Shown here: piece after piece, positions 24,701-35,439 of the stretch
Numbering within the stretch: position 1 is the first letter of the stretch
Layout of the letters: each line of letters begins with the position of its first letter
NCBI GenBank assembly: GCA_028095005.1
Contig: CM051459.1
Span: 22,492,699 to 22,556,698 of the forward strand
Source: Rhynchospora pubera
Taxonomy: Eukaryota > Streptophyta > Magnoliopsida > Poales > Cyperaceae
DNA length: 64,000 nt
Direction of reading: 5' to 3'
The notes under the pieces: generated by a model
What the model saw: the letters and a program-made list of their open reading frames with translations, nothing else
Database searches by the model: none
What the model was told of the DNA's origin: nothing
Translations under genes and position numbers: made by a program

Positions 24701-25713
24701 CAGATCTAATAGCTGCAGCAACATCTGCAACTGCCTGAAGGCCAGATGAGCACTGCCGGTTCACAGTTCTGAGAGGAACAGTGTCTATTTCATATACAAA
24801 GCTGTGTTAGCAACTAGATAGGAAAGTGAACCTACCAAAACCATTAGGCCCTTTTTATTCCAAAGATTGCATAAAAAAAGGCATATTAAATGTTTGTACA
24901 TAATCACCTTACAGTTTCTAAAATTTTATTTGAGATGGAAAAATACCAGAACAACTGGTTATATCAAATTTTACTTAATAGAGAGCCCACTAAGTTGCCT
25001 GCCATTTCTGAATTTCTCAAATTGTGAATGGGAGATGTTATTTATGTTGAAAGATAAGAATCAAATAACCTGGAAAACCAGCATAAAAGGCAGCCATTCT
25101 GCATTGAATCGCCCTTTGAGACCCCGGTGCTAAAACCGTTCCAACAACAATATCCCCAACTTCACTTGGGTTTATCTTAGTCTTATCAATTAAAGCCTGA
25201 AATTTAAGGCAAAATAGAAGACATATAATCCTGTGAACTGGAAGATCATTTGCAAATAAGAGATCAAAATTGAAAACCTTGAAAACAGGCGCTAAGAGGT
25301 CTTCAGGAAGAGTATCCTTAAATCCACCCCTTTTAGCCTTGCATATGGCAGTTCTATAAGCCCTGCACATAAAATAATAATTATAATCGAATATTAGAAA
25401 AAACAAAACAACACATTAAGAAAACTAAAACTTACAGAAAGAAAGGAAAAATAAAAAAGAAAACCACTTACGCGACAATAACAACATCATCCCCAAAGGA
25501 AGAATTCCTATGATAGCTATCTCCAGAAGCACAATTTGAGGCCTAGTCAATGGAACAAAGCACCAAATCAATAGCACAAATCTTTAATCAAGCTAAGGAA
25601 TGAAAAGGAAGAGGAGAAGATACACTTACAGAGAGGATCGGCGAAGGATTACTATTTTGGTTTGGTTGGAGGTGCTCAAGGAGAATTCTTTGCCTAAAGA
25701 TCGCCTTCTCCAT
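21782..25713 (-). CDS. KAT2: peroxisomal 3-ketoacyl-CoA thiolase (KAT2/PED1 type)
   Basis: Catalyses the last step of peroxisomal fatty-acid beta-oxidation, thiolytic cleavage of 3-ketoacyl-CoA to acetyl-CoA and a shortened acyl-CoA; in plants also needed for jasmonate and auxin-precursor processing. Fourteen exons (minus): 25713-25630, 25542-25472, 25362-25278, 25196-25070, 24784-24686, 24604-24537, 24394-24287, 24193-24116, 23891-23759, 23662-23566, 23295-23172, 22806-22698, 22588-22505, 21891-21782. Total 1,377 bp, 458 aa, phases close exactly and every intron is GT-AG. Residues 7-15 (RQRILLEHL) are a PTS2 peroxisome signal. The thiolase catalytic set is present: Cys134 in NRQCSSGLQ, His389 in GHPLG and Cys421 in SMCIGSGMG. 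Length and motifs match the plant family, so it looks functional. The start is the ATG that begins the PTS2 leader. A (CT)n run lies just upstream. Confidence 0.96.
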
Positions 25714-25732
25714 CTCTCTCTCTCTCTCTCTC
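25714..25732. repeat. (CT)n microsatellite in KAT2 5' leader
   Basis: A CT run on the plus strand (GA in the mRNA sense) directly upstream of the KAT2 start codon. GA/CT repeats are common in plant 5' untranslated regions. Confidence 0.8.
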
Positions 25733-27785
25733 AGTGTGAGATGAGATCGGACACTGGAGGCAAGTCTTATATAATAATATGAGAAATTGCAAGGATACAG
25801 AGGAAGCAGGTGTGAGTAATTGCTGAGCAGGACGAGTTAAATTAGATTAAATGCTCTCCAGTCTCCAGTGTTAATCAAAAACAGGAATGCGAACAGCGCC
25901 AGATTATGTAAGTAGGTAGTTAATTATGGTAAATTGAGGATAACGGATGTCTCCAGTGAACGAACTGGAGAGCACACGAGAAAAGAGAAATTCCAAGGTA
26001 AGTTCAAGTGTGGTTTGATGTTTGAATGGAGACGACTAAGACGTTGAATCGCGACTCACGAGTCACGAGTCGTGGAGGAAGATCCCACATGATTTACACG
26101 CCAAAACTGTGTCTTCCTTTTTGGATAGATAGTATAGCAATTAGCAAGTTAGCAACTGTATCGAACAAGCACTTGAGACGAAAGGTGTTTTCAGTCATTT
26201 TCAAAAATAAAGGTGTTTTCAGTGTTTCAGAGTTCAGACCGATTTCAATAAAAAAAAAAAAAAAGCTCAGACCGACAGTGCGTCAGTGCCAATACATCTC
26301 CTTAATTTTGTGGCTAACTCTCCGAAAACTTCCGTGTAGAGAGTCGATTGTAATGGTATGATTGTTGTCTGCGTTTCAACACGCCTCGCAGTGTAAAATC
26401 TATTAGCTATGTACAAAAGATCTAACCTACTGGAGTGGTCCAACATCGACTCCGCACGTGGTGGGCAGCATTTGAGGTGGATAATCAATCTAGACATGGT
26501 TCAGAATTAAATGTTGTAGACCCGTGCATGAGTAGGTTTTTCGCTGAGAATTAATAGAGCGGTTCGTTAAGCACCAACAAAAAACCGGATGTAGCGAGTG
26601 ATACTGGAGACGAACGCCTGTTACAGTGACAAGTTTTTTTTTTTTTTTCAGTGACAAGTTGTTAAATGTTAACCTCAAAAAAAAAAAAATTGTTTAGACG
26701 GTCTTTCGAGTTCATATGTAAGAGTCCATTCAGAATTTTATTAAATTTAGGTAGCGAGGGACTCGATTCAGATATTAAAATTTTTCTTTTTGTTTATATT
26801 ATCTGAGTTATTTGATTACAATTAATAGAATTGCCTTCAAGGATATGAATATTTTGTCCATGTCGATTTGTGAATAAATAATAAAAATAGTTTTTTTTTA
26901 AAAAAAAATTCTTTGTGAATCGAACTGTCGAAGTACTATATAATAAAAAAGAACATTCCTACAAATTTAAGTACATTTATTTACATTCTGCTACCACCAA
27001 AAGTTCTCTAGCCCACTCTAAATAGTTCTTTACCTTAATGCGACAATCCATTCTCATTTGAAAGAGAATACGAAAAATAAGTCAATTTGGTCAACCTTCA
27101 TGCTTTTGACTTGGTTTTTGCGAGGATGGAATTTTGGAATTGTGTTTTTTTTTTTTAGTATGTTTGGAATTGTGATTTTGTTAGCTTTTACGATTTAGAT
27201 CTGCTTATTGTTGATTAGACATAAAGTGCGGTAAGTATCGCAAAGCTGTCATCTCCAGCTGACTAATTTGCGAAATATCGAGTACGAGTACATATGGATA
27301 TGGTGGAAAAATTTTAATCTATTTTATTTATTTATCCTCGAACGGATTGGCTTCCTTAACCCTATGCATGTATTTGTCTGCTTTATCTATTACGATCTTG
27401 TATAATTTTCGTCTCTGCATATATTTTTTCCAAAGCTACGCTACATTCTAAATTGTTTGATATTGATTGTATAGTCCAACATATTTAGGCCATATTCACA
27501 TTTCTTTTGTTTTTCAGCAAATGATTAATCTGACATATCTCATGTTAAGCAAATGTTGCAATTTGCAAAACAAAGATCCTGCATTGTTTTCACTTTTTTT
27601 TTTCTTAAAAAGAATCCTTTGAAATAATAGGGCAATTTTACATGATTATTTTACATTGATCAAATTTGCAGACGTACAATTTTGCATGTTCCTAATCTGC
27701 GAAAGGGCGAACCTCTGTGAAAGGGTTAATTCTAAGTTCCTAACAACACATGCAAAAGATTCAGCAGGCATCTTGAGTAAACAGT
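25733..27785. other. KAT2 upstream / TPR gene downstream spacer
   Basis: About 2 kb between the KAT2 leader and the TPR gene stop codon. AT-rich with several A or T runs (26,250, 26,637, 26,680, 26,890, 27,145). No gene, RNA or clear mobile element seen. The open frames at 26,026-26,361 and 26,267-26,497 overlap on opposite strands and resemble no protein I know. Confidence 0.5.
26455..26460. promoter_or_regulatory. G-box CACGTG upstream of KAT2
   Basis: CACGTG followed by G, the core recognised by bZIP and bHLH factors, ~740 bp upstream of the KAT2 start. It is the only clear perfect G-box I noticed in this promoter interval. A role is inferred from position only. Confidence 0.35.
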
Positions 27786-30700
27786 TCAGTTTCCAGTTGT
27801 TCCATGGCTTGTAGACAAGGTCATTGCCTTCGCAATATTTGACTGTGCACAATCAAGCAATGGATCACACTCAATAGCCTTCTTGAAGCAGCCAATAGCC
27901 TCCTCCCATTGGCCTTGGGCAGCAAAAACAAGGCCTAGATTGTTATTTGCGGGCGCATACCCAGGACAGAGTTCAAGCGACCTTAACAAAATCTTTTTTG
28001 CAAGTTCAAGCCTCCTCTGCTCTCGATAGAGATTTCCTAGGTTAGCAAGGATCGCATGTGCTTGAATGTTCCTGGATAATGAGAGGGCCCGCTTGTAGAC
28101 AGTCTCGGCTCTTCGGTCATGAGATAAATGGAATGCGGTACCTGAGGTAAAAACAAAGGCAAGTGATGCTTAAATAAATGAAAACAGATTAGACAAACAG
28201 CTGATAGCAATCATGCAAAAATTAGTGTTTGAAACACTGCCAAAGTCCAAAAATGACATACAACTTGTACTCCCACGGGAATTGAGCTTATTGCATAGGA
28301 TAAAGGTAAACCCAGAAAGAAAGGGGCCCTCATGTGTGTGTTTGACCAGTGGCGTCCTTTTAGCAGCTTGATAATAAATATTTGGACAGCTCGCATTGTT
28401 TTCATAGCAAATGATATAGGAAAGATAAACGGGTTAGAAAACTTACCAAGATTAGACCAGGTGTAGCTGCAATCCAAGGAGCGGACAAGAGCACTCTTAA
28501 AAAACTTCACAGACGGTTTGAATTGCATTGTGCGAAGATTGTGCAAACCAAGTTGATGCCAGTGAATCGAATCATCTGAATCTTCATTAATTGTCTGTCA
28601 ATGAATTCATTTCAGAAGTATTATTGCCATTTACTGGTGCAAGACCATTATTTCAAATATAAGAACAGAATTCAAATGTCATATTATTACTAAATCAAGG
28701 ATCCTGACTATTAAATCTGGACAGCGCATAACAAAGTCAGTTATATATTGTGGCCAAAACGATCAAAATGGATCAACTATTGTTTTCACCAACATTTTTT
28801 ATGTTTTAGTCCCACAAGTTCTAAAAAATTTAATTATCACCACAGCAGGCTAAATGGTAAATAAGAACTGGTCTATCATGAAATATGTCCAATATGAAAA
28901 GAGGATAGTGTATTCTTTTTGTGCAGAGATACCTGCTTTAATGTACATAAAGCCCTTTCTTCAACATCATCTATATCCATCTGCTTACTCTCGTATGTGG
29001 CTCCAATTTCATGTTGGGTTTTATGAGCCATGGCAAACCCAGACCATGCAGTTGGAATATCAATCATTGCAGGATCACCTTCTTTTATAAGTGTTGCCAT
29101 CTCATTGGCAGCCCAAACAAGTTGATCAGTTGATTCTTGGGATCTTTCGGCCTCTCTAATTCGATGAGTTGCAATTGCATATCGCACAGCCATTTGATTT
29201 GGCTCCAATTTGACTGCCTAGAAAAAAATTGAAATGGGCAATATCAAGCGACCATAGTTATCAGTAAAATTTGAAGAGTGGTGGGAGCTCCCCACTAGTT
29301 TCCAAAAAAAAAAAAAAAAGCAGACCATAGTTAGTATTCACCTTTCCATCCATGCCAAATAAGTATAAATACTTGTAATCTTAACAGAAAGAGAAATCAA
29401 AATAAAATGGGCAATATCAGCCGACTATAGTTACCTGCTCCAAGCAACTTTTTGCATTAGTGTGCTCACCAGCCAAATAATATGCATTTGCAAGGTTTAC
29501 CCACAACTGAGCAACCTTAGGCTCACTCCTCGCTGCAGCCAATAGGCACTCTTTTGCAACATTGATTCCTTCTACTTGATTTGAATTAGATTCTTCACCA
29601 GAAAATGATCCTGGACCTAATTTTTCATATTAAAGGGGAAAAAATTAATAACTAGTGAATTATAAACAATTCTATCAAAATAAAAGGATCTTCACAGCAC
29701 AACTTAGAACCATAACAATTGCCAAATTAAGAATGGGACTACTATTTTTTTTATACCTGCTGTTATAGAACCATGCTTATAAAGAAGGCAAGTTGCATAG
29801 TTAAGTAAAGCAGCTGGATGATTTTGATCTCTTAGAACAAGATCTTGAAAACAGCGCAATGCAAGGTCCAATTTTCCACTGAAAGATTACAGTTAAACCA
29901 AATGTGTGTGAAAGAGAGAGTAGGTAGATAAAATACACTTGCATAATTCCATGAAATGATGACAATTTATGTTCCTCATTTTGTTTAAAAAAAAAAGATA
30001 AAAAAAACCAGATAGCACAAATAGAGAAATAAAGAAATTAAAAAATAATAATCAATACCTTTGAAGAAATGCGACGCCGAGGTTAGCCATGGAGTCCAAA
30101 TGATCAGGAGAAAAGGCTAAGATGGATGAGAAAACGGAAATAGCATTCTGTTGAACCAGATCAAATTAGCAATACCTTATATCAAGTATATCATTTGAGA
30201 AAAATAACAACATATTCCTTACCTTTAACTGGCCCATTTTAAGAAGGATTGCTCCAAGAGTATTCCAAACAGATGCCTGCTTCACATCTGCTTGCATGGA
30301 GGTATCCAATTTTGTTAGTATCTCACCTAATTCTCGTGCATCAAGCTCTTTGTCTAAACTATCTCCTGTTGTTGCTTGTAGAATGCACTACATTCATAAA
30401 AAACACTTCACTAAGAAAGAGAGAACAATTTATCGCCGACACCACCACCACTGCTTAATAACAAACTGAACGGGAATTTAGCTGCAAAAGACTACTAAGA
30501 GGAATTATTCACTATCCTGGCCCTTACAGAAACTTCAGGTGGTATAAGTTCTGCTAATTTGGAATAATTCCATTCATTCCCCACAACTAGGACGACCATA
30601 ATTTAGACTTGCTGAAATTAAAAAAAAATAACAATAAAAAACAAAAAGATGTGTTTTCCATATTTACAAAAAAATGGACTGAATCTGGTTCAATTTTAAT

Positions 30701-32679
30701 ATCCTCCGGCCACCTATGAAGGGCCACAAATTTTGAATAATTGACACCCAGTTTTGGATGGATGACCAAACAAGTTTCCAAGTAGCACCACATTTGACGA
30801 ATGATCTATCTAACATGATAAAAAAACACATCTATATTTTATTTTTGGATTTCAACAATTTTAGATATCCATTGTCATGGCCGTCAAAGAGTAGACGGCC
30901 AATGTATCCTACAGCTGTCACACAAAAAAAAAAATTATAACGATATACAATGTATGTTTACACGTCCTCACTGACATGATATTTCCAAAAAACCTAAAGT
31001 TCTCCTTGTTCTTCCACATTCAGAAAGATACCAAATGAACTGTGAGAGTGAGAGAAGTAATTTAGCATCTTATAAATTAAATATGATATTATAATACATT
31101 TTGTATGCATGTGCTGATCATTTGCAGGGGTAAAAAGTAAATTTTGTCATTTCGCTTTATCTGCTACCCGATGTTACAAAAATTCATTTTGAAATGTTTG
31201 AGAAAATTAAAAATCTAACCTGAGAATGGTGTATTCGCACCATAGCAAGCAAATCCGGTCTGCGCACATCATCCTCGTCTTGCAATAGTATCTCAGCTGA
31301 CTTCTCATAGGCAAGTATTGCCTAATAATGCCCAAATTTAAAATACTATACAGTGCAGATGATAAAACCTCTAGGGCGATAAAAATTGAAAGTACCTTCT
31401 GGGGTTGACCCAGTCTCTGATACATTAGGCCAAGAATATAATGAGCATGGGCATTCTTTGGTACTTTACGTGCCACGTTAACCAAACCCTGAAATTATAT
31501 TAGATGGCTATAGTAAGATCCTTGATGCATAAAGGAAATTATACTCAAGAGCATATAGAAAGTTAAATTACAGTGCACTACAAGACAAAATCAAATCATA
31601 ACTCCGTTCTCTCTGTATTATAACATTTGCAATACACTGGAGGATATGTAAAAAGGAACATTTGAACGAAAAGTGTTGTTATCTTAAAATGTCTTAGAAT
31701 CTTGAAAATTGGTGATGTTGCTAAAAGTCTGAAGAAAAAATTTATCTTTAAATTACTACAGATGTGTTATGCTTTGACTAACGAACTAAAAGAGAAAACA
31801 ATAAAAAATCTTAGTGAATCGTACAATATATTGATATAACTTTAACTAATTTGTGCTGCAGATAGCACAGGAAAAGTTTATCCAAAATTATTTTGCCAAC
31901 AGCAATCAAGCCTGCCAAGCACAAGCCCGCAATATGTTGGTCAGGACACCGAACAAATTTAGTGTACTTAAAAAACAAAAGGAAAGACAGTTAAGTGAAA
32001 ATCACTGACAGCTTTAAGACTGCAAACTTTTTCCTCTCGTGACATGGAAGCTCCTTGACACTGCTGATCAAGATCTGTGTAATTTCAAACAAAAGATGAG
32101 GCAATGCACTCAGTAATTTCAATAATTGTAAAAAGTTTTACCTTCATTTTCGACGAGATCAGGGTCCTTTGCTGACGCAGTACTTTTGACTGAAGCACTC
32201 TCTTCCACATTACTCCTGATGAATGGTACTACAGTATTAGCATTTAAAATACAAAGTGTATCAATAATATTAAGAGTAGAGGCAATTAATTCACAATCTT
32301 TCTCTGCAACATACTATGCTATTTCAATTTCCCATGGGTTCACAGAAGACAGATAAACCTAAATATAAGCTTAGTTAAGTCTTAAACAGGCTTTCAAACT
32401 AAAACTAATGGTCATATTAGGAAAAAGTTAAAAAAAAAAGTTTAGTCAGTGAAATTATACAGTCAATTATTACCTTGTGGAGGGATCAGCGGGAGTTGGG
32501 GGAAGCATCCCATCCTCGCCATCGCTCTCAGGCGGATCGTCGTTGAGATTGAGGTCGGCGATGATCACCGGCTTCCGGCGAGGAGAAGAGGGGCGCGGCG
32601 GCACGGTGGTGGCCGGTGAAGGATCTCCGCCGCCGCTCGGGAGCAGGTCGGAGCCACCTGGCAGTTGCATCTCTGGCAT
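27786..32679 (-). CDS. TPR-repeat protein with N-terminal EAR-like motif
   Basis: Twelve exons (minus): 32679-32474, 32215-32142, 32074-32010, 31488-31396, 31321-31220, 30387-30223, 30147-30059, 29878-29757, 29616-29435, 29217-28933, 28594-28447, 28141-27786. Total 1,887 bp, 628 aa; phases close and introns are GT-AG. Residues 1-70 are Pro/Ser-rich and acidic with DLNLN at 42-46, an EAR-like repression motif followed by DDPPESDGED. The rest is tetratricopeptide helices, for example HAHYILGLMYQRLGQPQK, ASVWNTLGAILLKMGQLK, PAALLNYATCLLY, AQLWVNLANAYYLAGEH and, near the C-terminus, ANNNLGLVFAAQGQWEEAIG. Plant homologues are often labelled SPINDLY-like, but no O-glycosyltransferase catalytic domain follows the repeats, so that enzyme name would be wrong. 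Role inferred: protein-protein scaffold. The start is the first ATG in frame; a TTG seven codons upstream is not used. Confidence 0.88.
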
Positions 32680-33592
32680 CTTGTGATTCGCTTTTGCCAA
32701 GGGATCCAGTGAAGTTTAGTTTGGGGTTTTGGGTTCTCTTCTGTTCTGAGAGATTTTCGCGGTATTTCAGCTTTCTGTTTTGTTTTGTCTTTGTTCGTAT
32801 ATATCCGTTCTTCTGTTTTACTTTATTAGAGCACCTGTGCGATTATAAGAAAAATAATAATAATTTTTTTCACGCACCTTCTTTATCAACTATATAATTT
32901 ATCTTTGATAATTTTTACATACGCTTTAAATCGTCCGTGCAATAATTGGATGCCTTCGCTAATGTTCAAGTTGAGAATCATGTGCGTCTTGTTTGCTACA
33001 TTATTATTTCGTGTGTTTCGCTCGAAACAAACAAAAATTCGGTAAAGTATACTCCTAAACCCAAAAATCAATTTAAATGATCTTCCTTTAATTTGAACAA
33101 ACAAGCAAACAAACAAAACTTTAACAGCAATTTGTAAAAGATAATGTCAAGTTTTGAAATTCAATGGTATAACTGTGATCTATAAAATGCAAATGTCACG
33201 AGTATTCACAAATTAGTAAGATTTGATGCATATTTTACCATTTATTTAGAATATTTAAAATTTTCAATTGTTTGAAATTAACACAATTTAATGAATCACC
33301 AAAATATCATTCTATCTATATATGCAACTAAATACATATATTTTTAAAAAAAAAAAATTAGAAGTCTTTTTAATTTAATTTGACGAGAAATTATAGATAT
33401 AGACCTCTTCCAAGCACTTATCTTAAAAAGTTTATATTTTAGGTTATTTTTTAAATGGATTAGCTACTGTCTTAATATTTTTAGTTCTTTCTAAGATATT
33501 ACGAGCACCTCCTTTTACCAACAAGATTGAATACTTTGCAGCCAATGTTTGCTGCCAAAAATAAAATATTAATGCCGTACGGGCAATTTAAC
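32680..33592. other. TPR gene upstream spacer, nothing further seen
   Basis: T-rich sequence immediately upstream of the TPR start (32,700-32,900), then AT-rich DNA. It is the presumed promoter of the TPR gene. I see no other gene or RNA. It ends at the 9-bp target duplication of the MULE-like insertion. Confidence 0.5.
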
Positions 33593-34356
33593 CGGAATTG
33601 CTTAACATCATCCTCTCTTCTGTATCGTCCCCATCATCCGCTTCTATTTTTAGAAAACACGTTTTCTAAAAATGGAAGGGGATGATGGGATGACGAAAGA
33701 GAGGAGGATGATAGCAGAGAGGGATAGAGAGAGTTCAGAGAGCGAATCAGGGGCACGGGAAGGAGAAGATGGAGGGGAGGAAAGAGACGGTTCATAACTG
33801 TTAGTATATTAAATAGAAATTTTATATGTATTAACTAGAACTGTTAGCATATTAAATAGAATATCCTATTAACTAGAACTGTTAGTATATTAAATAGAAA
33901 ATTTGTATGTATTAACTAGAACTATTATATATATTAACTAGAACCTTTATATATAACTAGAACCTTTATATATATTAACTAGAACCTTTATATATATAAC
34001 TAGAATTTTACTGTATTAATCAAAACCTTTACTAGATTAACCAGAACCTTTATTATATCAACCAGAACCTTTATATATATAACTAGAAATTTTACTGTAT
34101 TAACCAGATGCCTCTCTGCTCAGGGAGTAAAACAGAGGCCTCTCTGCTTCATCCCCTCTGTGTTTGTGTTGCTCTATCCCCTCTGTGTCGCTCCCTCCCT
34201 CTTCGCTCATCCTCCCTCCCCAGTATCGCTCATCCCTCCCTCTCCTCATCCGCTCATCCAAAGAAGGAAAACGCGTCATCCCCTCATCCAAAAAACGAAA
34301 ACGCGTAGGAGGATGATGGAGATGACGAGATTTGGGGATGATTGTTATCAGCCCCG
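33593..34356. mobile_element. non-autonomous Mutator-like element, 764 bp
   Basis: Flanked by an identical nonamer CAATTTAAC (33,584-33,592 and 34,357-34,365), a 9-bp Mutator-type target duplication. The ends are related inverted sequences: CGGAATTGCTTAACATCATCC on the left and, read inward from the right, CGGGGCTGATAACAATCATCC. Inside are a 106-bp palindrome (33,607-33,712), an AT-rich minisatellite and a CT-rich block with short open frames (34,100-34,310) of no recognisable protein. No transposase seen, so it must have been moved in trans. Confidence 0.75.
33798..34105. repeat. AT-rich minisatellite (ATTAACTAGAACC unit)
   Basis: Short irregular tandem units built on ATTAACTAGAACCTTTATATA and TGTTAGTATATTAAATAGAA. 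Unit length drifts between about 25 and 45 bp. It lies wholly inside the MULE-like element and is non-coding. Confidence 0.75.
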
Positions 34357-34528
34357 CAATTTAACTATACTCAAATTGTAAGTCGTTATGCTTTTCTTTC
34401 CTTGTTATCCTTAACTATACTCTAATTGCTGATATTATTAAGTTATTATACTTGCACAATTCAGACTTTCAACTATAATCAAATTACAATCCTTGAAATA
34501 TAATTATTAAAATTGCTGATATATAGAT

Positions 34529-34925
34529 AGAGAGAGAGAGAGAGAGAGATTGACTAAAATATACTTCCTCGTATGTTGGAGTCGTTTCTCAAAATTTAAA
34601 ATTCAAACAGTCGATCCAAACCGTTCAAGTTGTTCTCCATATAGAAATATCTTTCAAGACCAAATTTCACATTTTTTTCGAATTTTTTTTGCTATATATT
34701 ATGTTATTTTCAAATTGAAGGGTCAAAAATACTCTTTTACCGTGTTTTTTGAAAATAGCATAATATATAACAAAAAAATTCAAAAAAATATAAATTTTGG
34801 TTCCTAGGAGATTTCAATATAATTTGAACGGTTCGAATCGACTATATAAATTTTAAATTTTGAAAAACGACTCCAACATACGAACGATCTGTATGCTAGA
34901 GTATACTTTAGTCAATCTCTCTCTC
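34529..34925. repeat. long foldback (hairpin) element
   Basis: Two arms of ~180 bp are inverted copies. Left words AGAGATTGACTAAA, GTATGTTGGAGTCGTTT, CAAAATTTAAAATT, AAACCGTTCAA and GCTATATATTATG reappear as reverse complements in the reverse order on the right, around a centre near 34,730. A (GA)n run opens the left arm and a (TC)n run closes the right one. No coding region. A foldback MITE is the simplest reading; a hairpin-RNA source cannot be excluded. Confidence 0.85.
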
Positions 34926-35439
34926 TATGTATATATATATATATATTCATGAAGGATCCAAATGCCTTTCAAGTTCCATGGTCCATACAGAACACTAGCA
35001 GAAGAATCATCAGAACGAGAGAAAAGATTAAGAAAACACACACACTCACGCACGCAACCTTCATATTAATACTGTTTGTCATGCTTCTACAATAATCTTA
35101 TTTACGTCGATTCTTATTCAATCTGAATTAGGAAAAGTAATTTCGACTAGGAAAGTTTCGGCGCACAAGAAAGAGGATAAAAAAAAAATAAATCCAAAAG
35201 ACCTGTTCAGACTAATCCTAAACAATTTGAACTCAGAAGGTAAAGACTACAAGGGAGCCACACCATCGCCGCACCTCTAATTCCTCACAGTAATCCAACT
35301 ATTACAATGAAGAGCAGTAAAAACTCCCAATGCCAATAAGAACAAAACAAAATTATCAAACGAATTACAATACAGGAACTAAAAGAAAACAACAAAAACT
35401 AGAATACATATCCAAATCTGACCCCAACCAAAAATTAAC
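34926..35439. other. BIG 3' flank
   Basis: An (AT)n run at 34,936-34,955 and a CA-rich stretch at 35,037-35,060 precede A-rich DNA that ends at the BIG stop codon. The part next to the stop is presumably the 3' untranslated region. No gene seen. Confidence 0.5.

Noticed and set aside
32677..32700. TTG start seven codons upstream for the TPR protein
   Set aside because: TTG is not a normal plant start; the in-frame ATG at 32,679 begins a sensible protein.
34100..34381. Open frames on both strands in the CT-rich block
   Set aside because: Inside the MULE-like element, compositional, no domain.
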